64,000 bases of DNA from Saccharicrinis sp963666825 (lineage in GTDB: Bacteria; Bacteroidota; Bacteroidia; Bacteroidales; Marinilabiliaceae). Below, in pieces: positions 28,440 through 38,728 of the stretch (positions are counted from its first letter, which is position 1; each line of letters starts with the position of its first letter). Location: assembly GCA_963666825.2 (NCBI GenBank), contig OY763044.2, forward strand, positions 3,348,001 to 3,412,000, written 5' to 3'. Both the position numbers and the translations under genes were made by a program. The notes beneath the pieces were generated by a model. The model was not told where the DNA came from. It ran no database searches and worked only from the letters and a program-made list of their open reading frames with translations.

Positions 28440-30092
28440 TTAATTATATTGATATAAATTACTTGACCAGGAATAAGAAGATGGTGATATATAAATTACT
28501 TTTTCAACTCTACCCTGTCCTGTTTTTACATATTCATTTCTGCTGTAACTGCTCAATCCACTTAGCTGATAATTGTAAATATTATATATATCAGTTCCTT
28601 CGTTATAAGTAGCCACTACTAATCCTGTAAAAACCTCATCATTATATGCATAACTGGTATTGATATACTTCATAAATGTAATCTGTTCGTCAGAAGGAAT
28701 ATCTGTAATGAAATTCTCATCCATATTCTGATTATCAATATTATATATACCAATCTGATTGCCTTTGGCGAAATACAAAATGTTATTATTCTTGTTCATT
28801 GCATAGCTATCCGCAGATGTCAACATTGGGTAATCCACTTTTGATAATCTTCGCATGAAGTTTATAGGGCTATAGTTACCAGCCCTAACAAAGATGTAGT
28901 TACTATAATCTCCAGGTGTTGGATAGTAATAATAATATCCCTCAACCAAAGCATCATAATCTAATCCATAGAGAATTAAATCATCATTGTTACCATCTTC
29001 TTTGAATAATGAATAAGCGTATGTTGTTGATGAATAGCCAGAACCACGTTGAGTATTTTCCATGAATATAGCTTCACCATTCATGTTATTTACTGAAATT
29101 TCAAGGCCATTATTAAACTGGCTGTATTCATCTTTAAAATATCCAATAGTATCAGATGTTGAATATCCGGCAGATCCAAACATTATATAACTTTTGTTTT
29201 TGTTATCAAATGCCAGGGTATTACCATACGATCCGGTGGTAATACAATTATCAATACTGTAATCGCCTTCTATTACAGGAAAAAAAGCCGGATTACCATC
29301 ATTCATTGTGTAAGCTCCGTTTTCCATTGAAACGAAAACTTTACTACTGCTTAACATTGCTGTTTTTATAGATTGATCCGCATTTTCAGGATTTAAAAAG
29401 AACATATCCTTTAACTGAATAATTGGCTGTGCATTGCTCACATTATAAGCCAAAGCATCTTTTTCACTAAAAACCATTAAGGAAGCAGTAGTGTAATAAA
29501 AACTACTATCAGGATAGGGTTTGTATTTAAAATAATTAGAAAATGCAAAACCTTTTGGAGCTCCTAAAAGAGTAGAACCTAACTTCTGGGTTAGAATATT
29601 ATAATCCGGTTCATCTGAACTTAAATAATATCCATCTATATCCGTATTACCATCAATAGTTTGTTTTAAAACATACCACCCCTGATTTGTTACTGATTCT
29701 ACATTAATAATACTGGTTGTAGAGTTTACATTATGAGTATCATTATCTTCAATTTGAAAATATAAGTTAAGTACACCTATTGTATCCAATGTTAACTCTA
29801 ATTGTTTAGCATCAGCAATTTTTTGCACAGTTCCCTCATCTGTATTAATAAAACTCCAGGTATAAGTATATGATGTTTCTGTCGTACCTAAAGAATCATT
29901 ACCTAAAGAGATAGCAGGATCCAACACTAAAGTTTCATTGTAATAATAAATATCTTTAATATCGCCCATGTTAATATTGATATTATCAAACTGAGGTACA
30001 TATTCTATGTCGTCGTTACACGACCATATAAAAGCACTCGCTATAAATAAAAAAAGTACTTTTCTTATATTATTTATACTATTATATTTCAT
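28440..30092 (-). CDS. PKD-like family surface lipoprotein of the SusC/D locus
   Basis: A 550-aa lipoprotein beginning at ATG 30092. The signal peptide ends at Cys about 24 (ASAFIWSCNDD). A PKD/Ig-like domain covers about residues 50-140 (YTWSFINTDEG). The rest is rich in Tyr, Ser, Asn and Asp and may form a propeller-like fold. The Bacteroidota 'PKD-like family protein' is typical just after DUF4843 in SusC/D operons. A longer frame to 30266 is possible but would overlap the upstream gene and lose the signal peptide. Likely a surface-exposed binding partner. Confidence 0.82.
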   Translation of the reverse strand: MKYNSINNIRKVLFLFIASAFIWSCNDDIEYVPQFDNININMGDIKDIYYYNETLVLDPAISLGNDSLGTTETSYTYTWSFINTDEGTVQKIADAKQLELTLDTIGVLNLYFQIEDNDTHNVNSTTSIINVESVTNQGWYVLKQTIDGNTDIDGYYLSSDEPDYNILTQKLGSTLLGAPKGFAFSNYFKYKPYPDSSFYYTTASLMVFSEKDALAYNVSNAQPIIQLKDMFFLNPENADQSIKTAMLSSSKVFVSMENGAYTMNDGNPAFFPVIEGDYSIDNCITTGSYGNTLAFDNKNKSYIMFGSAGYSTSDTIGYFKDEYSQFNNGLEISVNNMNGEAIFMENTQRGSGYSSTTYAYSLFKEDGNNDDLILYGLDYDALVEGYYYYYPTPGDYSNYIFVRAGNYSPINFMRRLSKVDYPMLTSADSYAMNKNNNILYFAKGNQIGIYNIDNQNMDENFITDIPSDEQITFMKYINTSYAYNDEVFTGLVVATYNEGTDIYNIYNYQLSGLSSYSRNEYVKTGQGRVEKVIYISPSSYSWSSNLYQYN

Positions 30093-30111
30093 TACTATTG
30101 ATATTAAAGAA

Positions 30112-30903
30112 TTAATAATAAATGCGATCAAAAGAAACGACAGTGCCATCAGCTTCTTTAAGTGGGCCGTTATCTCCCAACGCTTCGTTTTCTTTTTTAA
30201 GATCCTCTTTAAACTTAAATATGTAATACGCCAGTAAGAAAGAATCGTCCAACACCCTTTCAACATCGTCTTCGTCCCATACTAATTCTGAGTGACGAAT
30301 CATAAAATCCATTTTTACATCACCATACACTCCAAATTCCCACGTATCCCAGTTACTTGGGCGGCTAACTTTATCTGAGATATATACCACAACACGATTT
30401 TCTGCTTTATCTGCTGCTATGCTGTTTTCTGAATCAATTAACCTAAAGGTTAAACGATATGTAGCTTGCTTTAATGAAGGATCTCGCAAAATAATTAAAG
30501 GAATAGTATCCTGCATTTTACCTTTATTAAAAACAAGGTTTTTAGATACTTCTTCATCATCAAAAGGAACATAATGAACTCCAGGAATCGCATTTATAGT
30601 TTCGCTATCAATACGCTCAGGATATGTTAAGGTGTCACTATCAAAGGCCTCCAGGCTAACTTTTAAGTCCTCATCGGCAATAGCTGCCATTGTTGATAGT
30701 GGAATATAGACAGTATCTCTTGTAATAGATTCATCCTGATAGTAATAAAAATTATTATAATGTTTTTGGACATATATATTACCTACGTTTACATCTGGCT
30801 CAAATATAAGATATGGCTTTCCTTTATAATCTTCAGGATAGTCTTCTTCACAAGAAAAAAGCAAACTACTTATAATGAATAATATTAAATATTGATATTT
30901 CAT
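30112..30903 (-). CDS. DUF4843-type lipoprotein
   Basis: A 263-aa lipoprotein with a short signal peptide and a lipobox Cys at about 18 (SSLLFSCEEDYPED). The DUF4843 domain, an Ig-like beta fold of unknown function found with SusC/D, covers most of the rest. The chosen ATG at 30903 puts the signal peptide at the N-terminus; an upstream in-frame start at 30951 adds 16 polar residues and is less likely. It lies between SusD and the PKD-like lipoprotein, 20 bases before the latter. Confidence 0.82.
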   Translation of the reverse strand: MKYQYLILFIISSLLFSCEEDYPEDYKGKPYLIFEPDVNVGNIYVQKHYNNFYYYQDESITRDTVYIPLSTMAAIADEDLKVSLEAFDSDTLTYPERIDSETINAIPGVHYVPFDDEEVSKNLVFNKGKMQDTIPLIILRDPSLKQATYRLTFRLIDSENSIAADKAENRVVVYISDKVSRPSNWDTWEFGVYGDVKMDFMIRHSELVWDEDDVERVLDDSFLLAYYIFKFKEDLKKENEALGDNGPLKEADGTVVSFDRIYY

Positions 30904-31072
30904 GCGTTTAAATTTTGTTTTATATGGAAGTAATGAATTTGTATAAACCAATCATTTTCAAGTATTATAAATCTTTGATTATGCTGGTTTAATTATTAAA
31001 TCCATGTAAAAGTTTTTTATAACAAACACTTAACTCTAACTTATTTTATACCTGTAAAACAATTGAATTGTC

Positions 31073-32515
31073 TTACATGCTAACATCACCTGTTGTTTCC
31101 CCCGTAGGAATTTGAACTCTGTATTTATCAGCATTCATATCCTGTCCTGAAATCGGTAGTTGAGGTAACCCCATACGTTTGTAAGCATAAAAAACCTGAC
31201 CTTCAGCCCAAAATTCTCTGATATATTGATCCAGTATTGCCTCCTGAATATTTGATTCATCTAATACTAATGGGTTGTCGAATCTCGTATTAATAAAAGT
31301 GTCATAGTATGTTTGAGATTCAGTTAACGATGTAGCTGTTTCAATCATAATTAAATACATTTCTGATAATCTGATGATCGGAAAGCTTTTATAGCCAGCA
31401 TCATCTTCTGACATATTACTGTATTTCTTACTAATCTGAGCATTGTATGACAAGGCATTACTTGTTAGGGTTGAGAACAGGTTAACCCTTCTGATATCTG
31501 ACATACTAGGATAAATATCGGCCAGGCTATACTGGTCTGTTACACAATATGCGTTATATGCAGAATATATTTCATCATCATACCCTGAAGTTTGTATACC
31601 AAACAATTGCTCTGAAAACAAGGCAAAATCCTGATTTCCCAAATCAACTGAAGTACCAAGGTCAAACTTTAATGTTCCGTTTTCATTCACAGCCTCAATC
31701 ACTTCTTTTGCGTAGGTATTTGCATCGGCAGTATTTCCCATCCATAGAGATACTCTGGCTAGAGTAGCGGTAGCTGCATAATAGTTAAACCTATTTTGTC
31801 TGCTATACCATCCTAAATCTTCGTACTCATCTATATATCCGGTATTGTTAAGCTCTTCCTTGCTGTATTTTAAAATAGGATCTGATTCAGCAAGTAAGGC
31901 TCTCCCTTCTGTTAAGTCCTTAATTAAAAGGTTGAAGAAATCAGGATAATTGATGTAGTTGATTAATTCACTGCTAAACTCAGTTGAATATGGAAGTATT
32001 TGCTCTGAATTACCAACGCCATCTTCAGGCATGGTACCGTAAATTCTCCATAAATCAAAATGAATAAATCCACGTAAAGCTTTAGCTTCTCCTAAAATAA
32101 ACTCTCTCTCAACTCCTGTTAATACATCCTTTGTTTCTATGTTCTCTATCAAAACATTTAAATTAGCGATAGCCTGATAGAGATTAAGAAAGCAGGCTCC
32201 GGACCCATTGTCAAATGAAGTATTACCAAAATCAAAATTATAATTGCTATTTAAAGCAGGAGAGAATCCAGTTCCCGGCTCCGTATAGATATTCGCAAAA
32301 TTATCTACACCACCACCAATCATAAAACCACTTGGATTATATGTATTCTGGAGGATCTGATATACGCCAATTAGTGCTGAAGTGTATCCATTTGGGCTAC
32401 TTAATGCTTTATCCACAGTAACCATATCTTTAGGTTCTACTGTAAGATAATCATCACATGAAGAAAAAGCAGCCAAACATGTTATTGTTAAAAATAGTAT
32501 ATATACTCGTTTCAT
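31073..32515 (-). CDS. SusD/RagB-family outer-membrane nutrient-binding lipoprotein
   Basis: A 480-aa surface lipoprotein that caps the SusC channel and binds its ligand. The lipobox Cys lies near residue 20 (FSSCDDYLTVEP, the classic SusD beginning). TPR helices and the C-terminal SusD domain (LSEMYLIMIETA, IREFWAEGQVFYAYKRMG) follow. The start at 32515 gives a proper signal peptide; an ATG 27 bases upstream would add nine basic residues. The 100-base gap from susC contains a conserved intergenic element described separately. Confidence 0.93.
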   Translation of the reverse strand: MKRVYILFLTITCLAAFSSCDDYLTVEPKDMVTVDKALSSPNGYTSALIGVYQILQNTYNPSGFMIGGGVDNFANIYTEPGTGFSPALNSNYNFDFGNTSFDNGSGACFLNLYQAIANLNVLIENIETKDVLTGVEREFILGEAKALRGFIHFDLWRIYGTMPEDGVGNSEQILPYSTEFSSELINYINYPDFFNLLIKDLTEGRALLAESDPILKYSKEELNNTGYIDEYEDLGWYSRQNRFNYYAATATLARVSLWMGNTADANTYAKEVIEAVNENGTLKFDLGTSVDLGNQDFALFSEQLFGIQTSGYDDEIYSAYNAYCVTDQYSLADIYPSMSDIRRVNLFSTLTSNALSYNAQISKKYSNMSEDDAGYKSFPIIRLSEMYLIMIETATSLTESQTYYDTFINTRFDNPLVLDESNIQEAILDQYIREFWAEGQVFYAYKRMGLPQLPISGQDMNADKYRVQIPTGETTGDVSM

Positions 32516-32540
32516 ATGTCTAAATTTATTTTTAATTGCC

Positions 32541-32606
32541 ATATGGAACTCGCCAATTTAATCATCCTAGTGAGTGAGAAATCTTTCTCTTGGCTCGTTT
32601 CATATT
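32541..32606. repeat. Conserved intergenic element, copy 1 (between susC and susD)
   Basis: About 65 bases share blocks with 58942-59010: ATATkGAACTCGCCA, then ATCATC, GAGTGA, CTTTCTC and CTCGTTT in the same order and spacing. In this copy GAGAAAtcTTTCTC can form a small hairpin. Function is unknown. Confidence 0.55.
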
Positions 32607-32615
32607 TCCTGTGCT

Positions 32616-35600
32616 TTAGAAAGTAACGGATAAATTTAATGTTGGTCTTATTGAATATGGATAATCAGTTCCTCGTTGCTGACTGATATTTGACAAATAA
32701 AAGACATCAGATATAGATCCTGTAAGACTCAATTGTTGAATGTCGAATTTCTCAACCAATTTCTGAGGAAACTGGTAGCTTACATTAATATTACTTAAAG
32801 CAAATGTTCGCTCTGTAAATACAAATCTATCATTTGGCATTGTGTTATCTTCACTGGCAATATTTTTAAATCCGGTGATATCGCCTGGTTTCTGCCATCT
32901 GGTATCCAGTACTCTTCTGTCCATGTTGTATCTTGCATATGCATTCTCAACATTCATTAAAGTATTGTTTAGTTTCTTTGCACCTAACCTCACCGTGAAT
33001 GCTAAATCCATCATCAAGCCTTTGTAACGTAAAGAGGTTCCAAGACGACCATTAACCTTTGGCAAATAACTTCCAACAGCGACTTTTCTGAACGATCCTT
33101 CGCTATTACCAGTTGTTGTGCTAATATTACCAGTTGCAGGATCTTCATATAATACTTCCCCTGTTAATGGATCAACTCCAGGTGATTTTAAAACATATAA
33201 TTCATCGATAGACTCCCCTTCGCGATACATATAAATATTACCTCCACTATAATTTTGCCCTTCATAATTTTCCATAGCATCTTTTATAGCATCTGAAAGT
33301 TTCACCAGAATATTTTTGTTATGGTATGTTCCTGCTGTAATATACCATGAGAACTGACTTTCTGGAATTCTAATCACATTAACACTAATTTGTGCATCAT
33401 ATCCTGTATTACGAACAGTTCCAAAATTTTGAGTTAATTCAGTAAAACCATTTGAATAAGGAAGAGAAGCTTTACCAATAAGGTTTTCTGTGTTTTTTCG
33501 GTAATAATTAAATGTAATTCCAATTCGGTTATTTAAGCCTCCAAAATCAAAACCAAAATTATGCTGTTCTGTGTTTTGCCATTTTAAATTTGGATTTCCC
33601 ATTGCCAAAACTGTCATCCCAGTAATACTGTTGTATTGATAATCGGTATCATACGAATAGGTTGTTAAGGCCTGATAAGCAGAAAAGTTTAATGAACCAG
33701 TTACCCCAAAGGAATATCTCAATTTTAAACGATCAATAAATCTCATATGTTCTACAACAAACTTCTCTTGAGCTACATCCCATGCAAAACCAAATGAATA
33801 AAATGGTGCAAAGCGTTTTTCTGATCCAAAAGAAGATGCTCCATCTAACCTTCCTGATCCTTCAACAAAATACTTATTCGCATAATTGTAGTTAAGTGTA
33901 CCTGTTAAACCAACACTTCTAACTGTAGATTCATTTGATGATGGTTTTTCTCCTGAATAAGAGATCCCGTTTGAGATATCATTTAATTCTTCATTTGTAA
34001 ATCCTCTTACAGTAACACCTGTATTGTCAGATTTATTTTGAAGGATTTGACCATTAATACCTGCAAAAATAGAATGTTTGCCGAATGTTTTTCCATAATT
34101 TAATGTGGTAGATGCCTGATATGAATGCTCTAAACGAGTTTGTTTTGTATATGATCCTCTTGATAAAGGAGCAATTCCTGCCTGAATTCCAGCTGAGCTT
34201 AATGGAGAACTGAAATAATCACTACCTCCTTTTAATAATGTTACACCAAAACTATTATCCCATTTTAAATTAGGAGTAATATTAATACTTAATGAAGTTT
34301 GGTTACGTATATTATTATAATCTGTGGTTGAAAAACTTGCTAAGTTTGCATCATACAACGGATTATACTTTGTTTGTTGTCCAAACGTTGAATAAGTTTC
34401 TATAGGATCTCCATTTTCATCATAAGGACGCCAATATGGATTCATATTGTAATACTCTGAAAAATTACCATATGGGCTATTGGTTCCTTTATTAAATCCT
34501 AACTCTAACTGATTAGAAAATTTGACATTCTTAAACAGATACTGAAGATTTAAACCCGCATTTAAGTTGTTTCGTTTAGATCCTTCCATTGCACCTGTAA
34601 TATTATTATAGGATACATTTAATCCATATCTAAACTGTTCGTCTCCACCCCCAATTCCTAATCTGTGATATTGACCAACACCTACACGCGTTGGTATTTT
34701 AAGCCAATCAGTATTTACACCTTCTTGCACTGCTTTGTTATTTTGGTTGTACAGATTGTCTAAAAAAATTTGCTCATCAATATCATCACCTGTATATAAT
34801 CCGGCAATTTGCTCTATTTCTAACTTCTCTCTTGAATTCAATAGATCATAAGAAGAAAGATCGGGGATCTCCATATTTAAACCTGCAGTATAGGTAATTC
34901 TTAATTTTCCAACAGGTGGATGAGATGAAGTAATAACAACAACACCATTAGCTCCTCGTGATCCATATATAGCAGTAGCACTGGCATCTTTTAAGATAAC
35001 TACTGATTCCACATCATTTTGGTTCATATCCAAAACGCGTTCAACACTAATCTCAAATCCATCCAGAATAAATAATGGTGTATTTAGCTCACCACGAGTT
35101 TGAACCTGCAAATTACTTACATCATTTATAGATGATGCACCACGAATTTGAATATTCAAATTTGTATTGTTAGGATCGGAACCTAAATCATTTTGTTCCT
35201 GAATATCTAACGAAGGGTCAATATTAGTAATAGTTCGTAATAAGTTACGGTTACCAAACGACTGTATTTGCTTTTTGGTAATAATTGTAGCCGCCCCTGT
35301 AAAACTTGTTTTTGGACGATCGAAAATACCTGTAACAACAACCTCATCAATATCATTGATTTCTGATTCAAGGATGATATTATACTTTACATGTTTCTGA
35401 TCAATTGCAATTTTTCTGTCCTTAAATCCAATAAACGAAATAACCATTTCAACTTCATCACCTTGTAATTGCATTTTAAAACGACCATTGTAATCAGTCA
35501 CGGTATATACTGCATTTCCATTACTGGAAATCACTCCTACAGTTGCTCCTACAAGAATTTCGCCATCCTGATCACGAACTACACCTTCAATATCAAGAAT

Positions 35601-35966
35601 ATGCACTTTTTTAGGCTCTTGCGGAACTGATTTCTTTTCCTCACGACTAATAACTATAATATTATCTTTTACCTGATAAGTATAGCCATTAGGCTCAAGG
35701 GCTTGTTTTAAAATTAATTCCCAAGATTCTTCATTAAAGTTTACCTTAACCTGAGACAAAGTCTCAACCACTTCAGAGTTATATAAAAAATTAAGGTTTG
35801 TTTTTTCTTTTACGAAATTAAAAACTGTTTCAATTGATACCGTTTTATAGTTAGAATTCCCCTGCTGTCCTGGCATGGAGGGACTGGCAAAAACGCTTGC
35901 TCCCAACCATAGAAAAAAACAATAAAACAATGCTTTTTTCCATCTTTTTGTGCATAAGTTTCCCAT
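32616..35966 (-). CDS. SusC/RagA-family TonB-dependent outer-membrane transporter with STN domain
   Basis: A 1116-aa outer-membrane channel. After the signal peptide (about 1-27) comes an STN domain (about 45-110) that can signal to the FecR anti-sigma factor. Next are a carboxypeptidase-like beta-sandwich (about 125-210), the plug (about 215-345, with IYGSRGANGVVVITS) and a long 22-strand barrel. The final residues LNLSVTF are the usual barrel end. The STN domain, an adjacent FecR and an ECF sigma gene together indicate ligand-induced transcription of this operon. The ligand cannot be read; there are no glycosidases nearby. Confidence 0.95.
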   Translation of the reverse strand: MGNLCTKRWKKALFYCFFLWLGASVFASPSMPGQQGNSNYKTVSIETVFNFVKEKTNLNFLYNSEVVETLSQVKVNFNEESWELILKQALEPNGYTYQVKDNIIVISREEKKSVPQEPKKVHILDIEGVVRDQDGEILVGATVGVISSNGNAVYTVTDYNGRFKMQLQGDEVEMVISFIGFKDRKIAIDQKHVKYNIILESEINDIDEVVVTGIFDRPKTSFTGAATIITKKQIQSFGNRNLLRTITNIDPSLDIQEQNDLGSDPNNTNLNIQIRGASSINDVSNLQVQTRGELNTPLFILDGFEISVERVLDMNQNDVESVVILKDASATAIYGSRGANGVVVITSSHPPVGKLRITYTAGLNMEIPDLSSYDLLNSREKLEIEQIAGLYTGDDIDEQIFLDNLYNQNNKAVQEGVNTDWLKIPTRVGVGQYHRLGIGGGDEQFRYGLNVSYNNITGAMEGSKRNNLNAGLNLQYLFKNVKFSNQLELGFNKGTNSPYGNFSEYYNMNPYWRPYDENGDPIETYSTFGQQTKYNPLYDANLASFSTTDYNNIRNQTSLSINITPNLKWDNSFGVTLLKGGSDYFSSPLSSAGIQAGIAPLSRGSYTKQTRLEHSYQASTTLNYGKTFGKHSIFAGINGQILQNKSDNTGVTVRGFTNEELNDISNGISYSGEKPSSNESTVRSVGLTGTLNYNYANKYFVEGSGRLDGASSFGSEKRFAPFYSFGFAWDVAQEKFVVEHMRFIDRLKLRYSFGVTGSLNFSAYQALTTYSYDTDYQYNSITGMTVLAMGNPNLKWQNTEQHNFGFDFGGLNNRIGITFNYYRKNTENLIGKASLPYSNGFTELTQNFGTVRNTGYDAQISVNVIRIPESQFSWYITAGTYHNKNILVKLSDAIKDAMENYEGQNYSGGNIYMYREGESIDELYVLKSPGVDPLTGEVLYEDPATGNISTTTGNSEGSFRKVAVGSYLPKVNGRLGTSLRYKGLMMDLAFTVRLGAKKLNNTLMNVENAYARYNMDRRVLDTRWQKPGDITGFKNIASEDNTMPNDRFVFTERTFALSNINVSYQFPQKLVEKFDIQQLSLTGSISDVFYLSNISQQRGTDYPYSIRPTLNLSVTF

Positions 35967-36026
35967 AAAAATAATTGTTACTATTATTTATCAAATTAGA
36001 TTAAAATTTATATGTTATATAACCGG

Positions 36027-37169
36027 TTATCTTTTGTAAAGTGTTATTACGTTATCCTCAATTGAATAATTCATTTCCTTTGTTAAGGATAATGCATTTA
36101 ACAATACGTTTATTGACTCATATCGCTTTAGATCACCCGAAAATCTAATATTCTTAAGCTCCGGATTATCAAAAACAACCTCTACATTATACCATCTTTG
36201 CATGGTATTCATAATTTCTTCTAAACTACGTTGATGAAAAGTAAATTCACCATCCTTCCATCCTACATATTCCGCCACATTCACCTTGCGCTTTTCCAAT
36301 TGATTTCCAGAGACTTTAATTTGCTCACCCGGACTTAAAACTAATTCAGAATGTACATTATCATTAAATGCTATTTTCCCATGAGCCAGAGTAACATATG
36401 CATTTTCTTCAGGATATGCAGTAATTCCAAAACCAGTTCCTAACACCTTCACATCACCCTTTGGCGTATGAACAATAAAAGGATGTTCTTTATCTTCTGC
36501 AACTTCAAAATAAACCTCTCCTTTTACTGTTACTTCCCTTGTATTACCAGCAAATTTGGCCGGATGCTTAAGGTACGAATCCGCATTTAACCAGACTTTT
36601 GTACCATCACTTAACACCATATTTGCCTCTCCCCCCATAGGAACAACTAGTATATTTTCACTCAAACTATCAGCACTAACGTCACCTGCGTATGAGAATG
36701 AACCTTTCTGATATTCCACCTTAACATTTTGCTTTTCATAAACAAAATCATCAGATGAAGCTGTAATTTCTTCCCCATTAGAAAGAATTAAGGTAGATTT
36801 TGCAATTCCCGGATTGATAACATCCTGATTTACAGATTTCGTTTGACGCATCAAATACAAACTAAACCCAATAATAATTAAAACCGATGCAGCAGCACTA
36901 TAAATCCATAGTTTAATACTTATTCTTTTTCTTAATGCTACTATCGGAATATTTTCAATCGTGTTTAAAAATCGTTTATATCCTTCTTGTGATGAAAAGC
37001 TTTCATAATTAGATAAGTGATTATTTAAGTTATTATTAGACATTAAATCATTAGATAGTTTATCTAACTTCTTATCATTTAACGAATCAACAGTTTCATT
37101 TTCAACAGCATTAATAATATTTTGTATTACTAATTTTGATTCTTTATGTAGCTTTTCACTATTTTTCAT
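36027..37169 (-). CDS. FecR-family anti-sigma factor
   Basis: A 380-aa single-pass inner-membrane protein starting at ATG 37169. A cytosolic N-terminal part (about 1-85) is followed by one transmembrane helix (about 90-112, YSAAASVLIIIGFSLYLM). A periplasmic FecR domain (about 165-265, ANMVLSDGTKVWLNADS, then VKGEVYFEVAEDKEHPF) is followed by the DUF4974-type C-terminal domain (about 310-380, FTFHQRSLEEIMNTMQRWYN). It holds the neighbouring sigma factor until SusC's STN domain signals. An in-frame ATG 48 bases upstream is less plausible. Confidence 0.93.
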   Translation of the reverse strand: MKNSEKLHKESKLVIQNIINAVENETVDSLNDKKLDKLSNDLMSNNNLNNHLSNYESFSSQEGYKRFLNTIENIPIVALRKRISIKLWIYSAAASVLIIIGFSLYLMRQTKSVNQDVINPGIAKSTLILSNGEEITASSDDFVYEKQNVKVEYQKGSFSYAGDVSADSLSENILVVPMGGEANMVLSDGTKVWLNADSYLKHPAKFAGNTREVTVKGEVYFEVAEDKEHPFIVHTPKGDVKVLGTGFGITAYPEENAYVTLAHGKIAFNDNVHSELVLSPGEQIKVSGNQLEKRKVNVAEYVGWKDGEFTFHQRSLEEIMNTMQRWYNVEVVFDNPELKNIRFSGDLKRYESINVLLNALSLTKEMNYSIEDNVITLYKR

Positions 37170-37398
37170 CGTCGTGCTTTTATATAATGACACACTCATT
37201 ATAAAAAGGGGTGTCATTAAAATAAAAAAATATCACTTTTTTTTAATACCCCCCATTTTATTACACATGCAACAAGAATAAAATAAGATTTTCTAATATC
37301 AACATCAGATGTATTAGCATTAAAATTAAAATAACTATATGAGTGAACTTAATTAAGTAGGATTAGATTCTATTACAACATTAGATTATAATTCGTCA

Positions 37399-37986
37399 CT
37401 AATTATTGTACATCATATCAATTGAGAAAAATAATATTGCAATAAATAACTTTGAAACATTCATTTGCGAACTTAAACTTTTAAAAGCTCTCTGTCTGTA
37501 TGTTTTAATTGTATTAATACTAATATCTAATTCTTCAGCTATCTCTGTCCAGGCATAGCCTTTTAATCGAAGTAATATTACTTCTTTTTGTTGTGCAGGT
37601 AAATTATTTATATGATGATAAAGCAATCTCACTACTTCCTCTTTCAATGTCTCCTCATAAACTTCTTCACTATCAAAAGCATCTTTATCCTCTATATATT
37701 CTACGTTATCATCTTGAGTTTTTTGATTTCGGATATGATTTAGAGAGCGATGATAACAACTTTTGTACAAGTAGTAGGTTAAGTTTTTAACTTCTGTGAA
37801 ATATTGCTGAGATTTCCATAAACCAACAAAAACCTCCTGAACAACATCCTGAGCTAATTCTCTATTTCTTATAAAACGATCAACATAAGAGCATAATGAA
37901 GGGTAATAATGATCAAATAAAACATGCCAGGATGTTTTATCCTTTTCATTTACTACATTTAATATTCTTTCATGTGATAATTTCAT
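37399..37986 (-). CDS. ECF-type RNA polymerase sigma factor of the SusC/D locus
   Basis: A 195-aa RpoE-like sigma (sigma-70 family 1 of Bacteroidetes). Region 2 is at about 10-80 (ELAQDVVQEVFVGLWKS); region 4 is at about 120-170, with the helix-turn-helix GYAWTEIAEELDISINTIKTYRQRAFK. A start 15 bases upstream would add five residues. A TAATTTTG -7-like box is at 38009-38016 on the minus strand. The FecR gene follows after 229 bases, the normal pairing. It is expected to drive transcription of the SusC/D operon when released. Confidence 0.93.
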   Translation of the reverse strand: MKLSHERILNVVNEKDKTSWHVLFDHYYPSLCSYVDRFIRNRELAQDVVQEVFVGLWKSQQYFTEVKNLTYYLYKSCYHRSLNHIRNQKTQDDNVEYIEDKDAFDSEEVYEETLKEEVVRLLYHHINNLPAQQKEVILLRLKGYAWTEIAEELDISINTIKTYRQRAFKSLSSQMNVSKLFIAILFFSIDMMYNN

Positions 37987-38257
37987 ATTCCACTCCACCA
38001 ATAGTTCACAAAATTATAAAAATATTATAACACATTTTGTTTTCGTAAATATTGATTACAAAAAAATATTATTTTATTTACTTACCCCCATTTAAAGACA
38101 CAACAAACAAAATAATTTACAATTAAATACTATTTTGTAATATCAAATACAAAACCACTACGTTTTAGTAAACATAGTAAAAAAGTAACCTACTATAAAC
38201 AAAGCATATAAAACAATTGGTTTAACCATTGTAATAAGAAATTCAAAAAATATAATT

Positions 38258-38677
38258 ATGGAAGTTCATTTTTACGAAAAACCTGGATGTATTAATAATA
38301 CAAAACAAAAAAAAATATTGGCAGAAAAAGGCTATGCTGTATTAGCTTATAATATTCTAACCCATGAATGGACTACTGATGAACTAAAAACATTTATGTC
38401 TGATCGTCCACTTAAAGAATGGTTTAACATGAGTGCTCCTAGAATTAAAAGTGGTGAGGTTTCCATAACTGATTTTTCTGAAGAAACTGCCCTAGAAGCA
38501 ATGGTTAAAGATCCCTTTTTAATTAAAAGACCACTTATTCATTATAAAGAAAAATATGGTTGTGGATTTGATAGTAAACTAGCTACTGACTTAATCAATG
38601 GCATAAATGTAGATTCATTACTATCATGCCCAAAAATGGCAGAAAACAATAGTTGTGATGATCTTAGCTCAAAATAA
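38258..38677 (+). CDS. ArsC-like / nitrogenase-associated protein
   Basis: A 139-aa thioredoxin-fold protein of the arsenate reductase-like superfamily, closest to the 'nitrogenase-associated' group. The signatures are YEKPGCINNTKQKK with the N-terminal Cys near 11, WFNMSAPRIKSGEV near 60, and DPFLIKRPLIHYKEKYGCGFD near 87-107. It keeps the catalytic-position cysteine but has CINN rather than the CxxxxR seen in true ArsC, so arsenate reduction is doubtful. No nif genes are in the window. Extra C-terminal cysteines (CPKMAENNSC) are notable. Confidence 0.8.
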   Translation: MEVHFYEKPGCINNTKQKKILAEKGYAVLAYNILTHEWTTDELKTFMSDRPLKEWFNMSAPRIKSGEVSITDFSEETALEAMVKDPFLIKRPLIHYKEKYGCGFDSKLATDLINGINVDSLLSCPKMAENNSCDDLSSK

Positions 38678-38728
38678 GATATCGTTTTATCTTTTTATTT
38701 ATTTTTGAGGCAGGAAAACTACACACTT

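Noticed and set aside
30092..30266. Longer N-terminus for the PKD-like lipoprotein
   Set aside because: It would overlap the upstream DUF4843 gene by about 155 bases and bury the lipoprotein signal peptide that starts at 30092.
38258..38677. True arsenate reductase
   Set aside because: The CINN sequence after the N-terminal Cys and the nitrogenase-associated-type motifs fit that side group better; no other ars genes are nearby.
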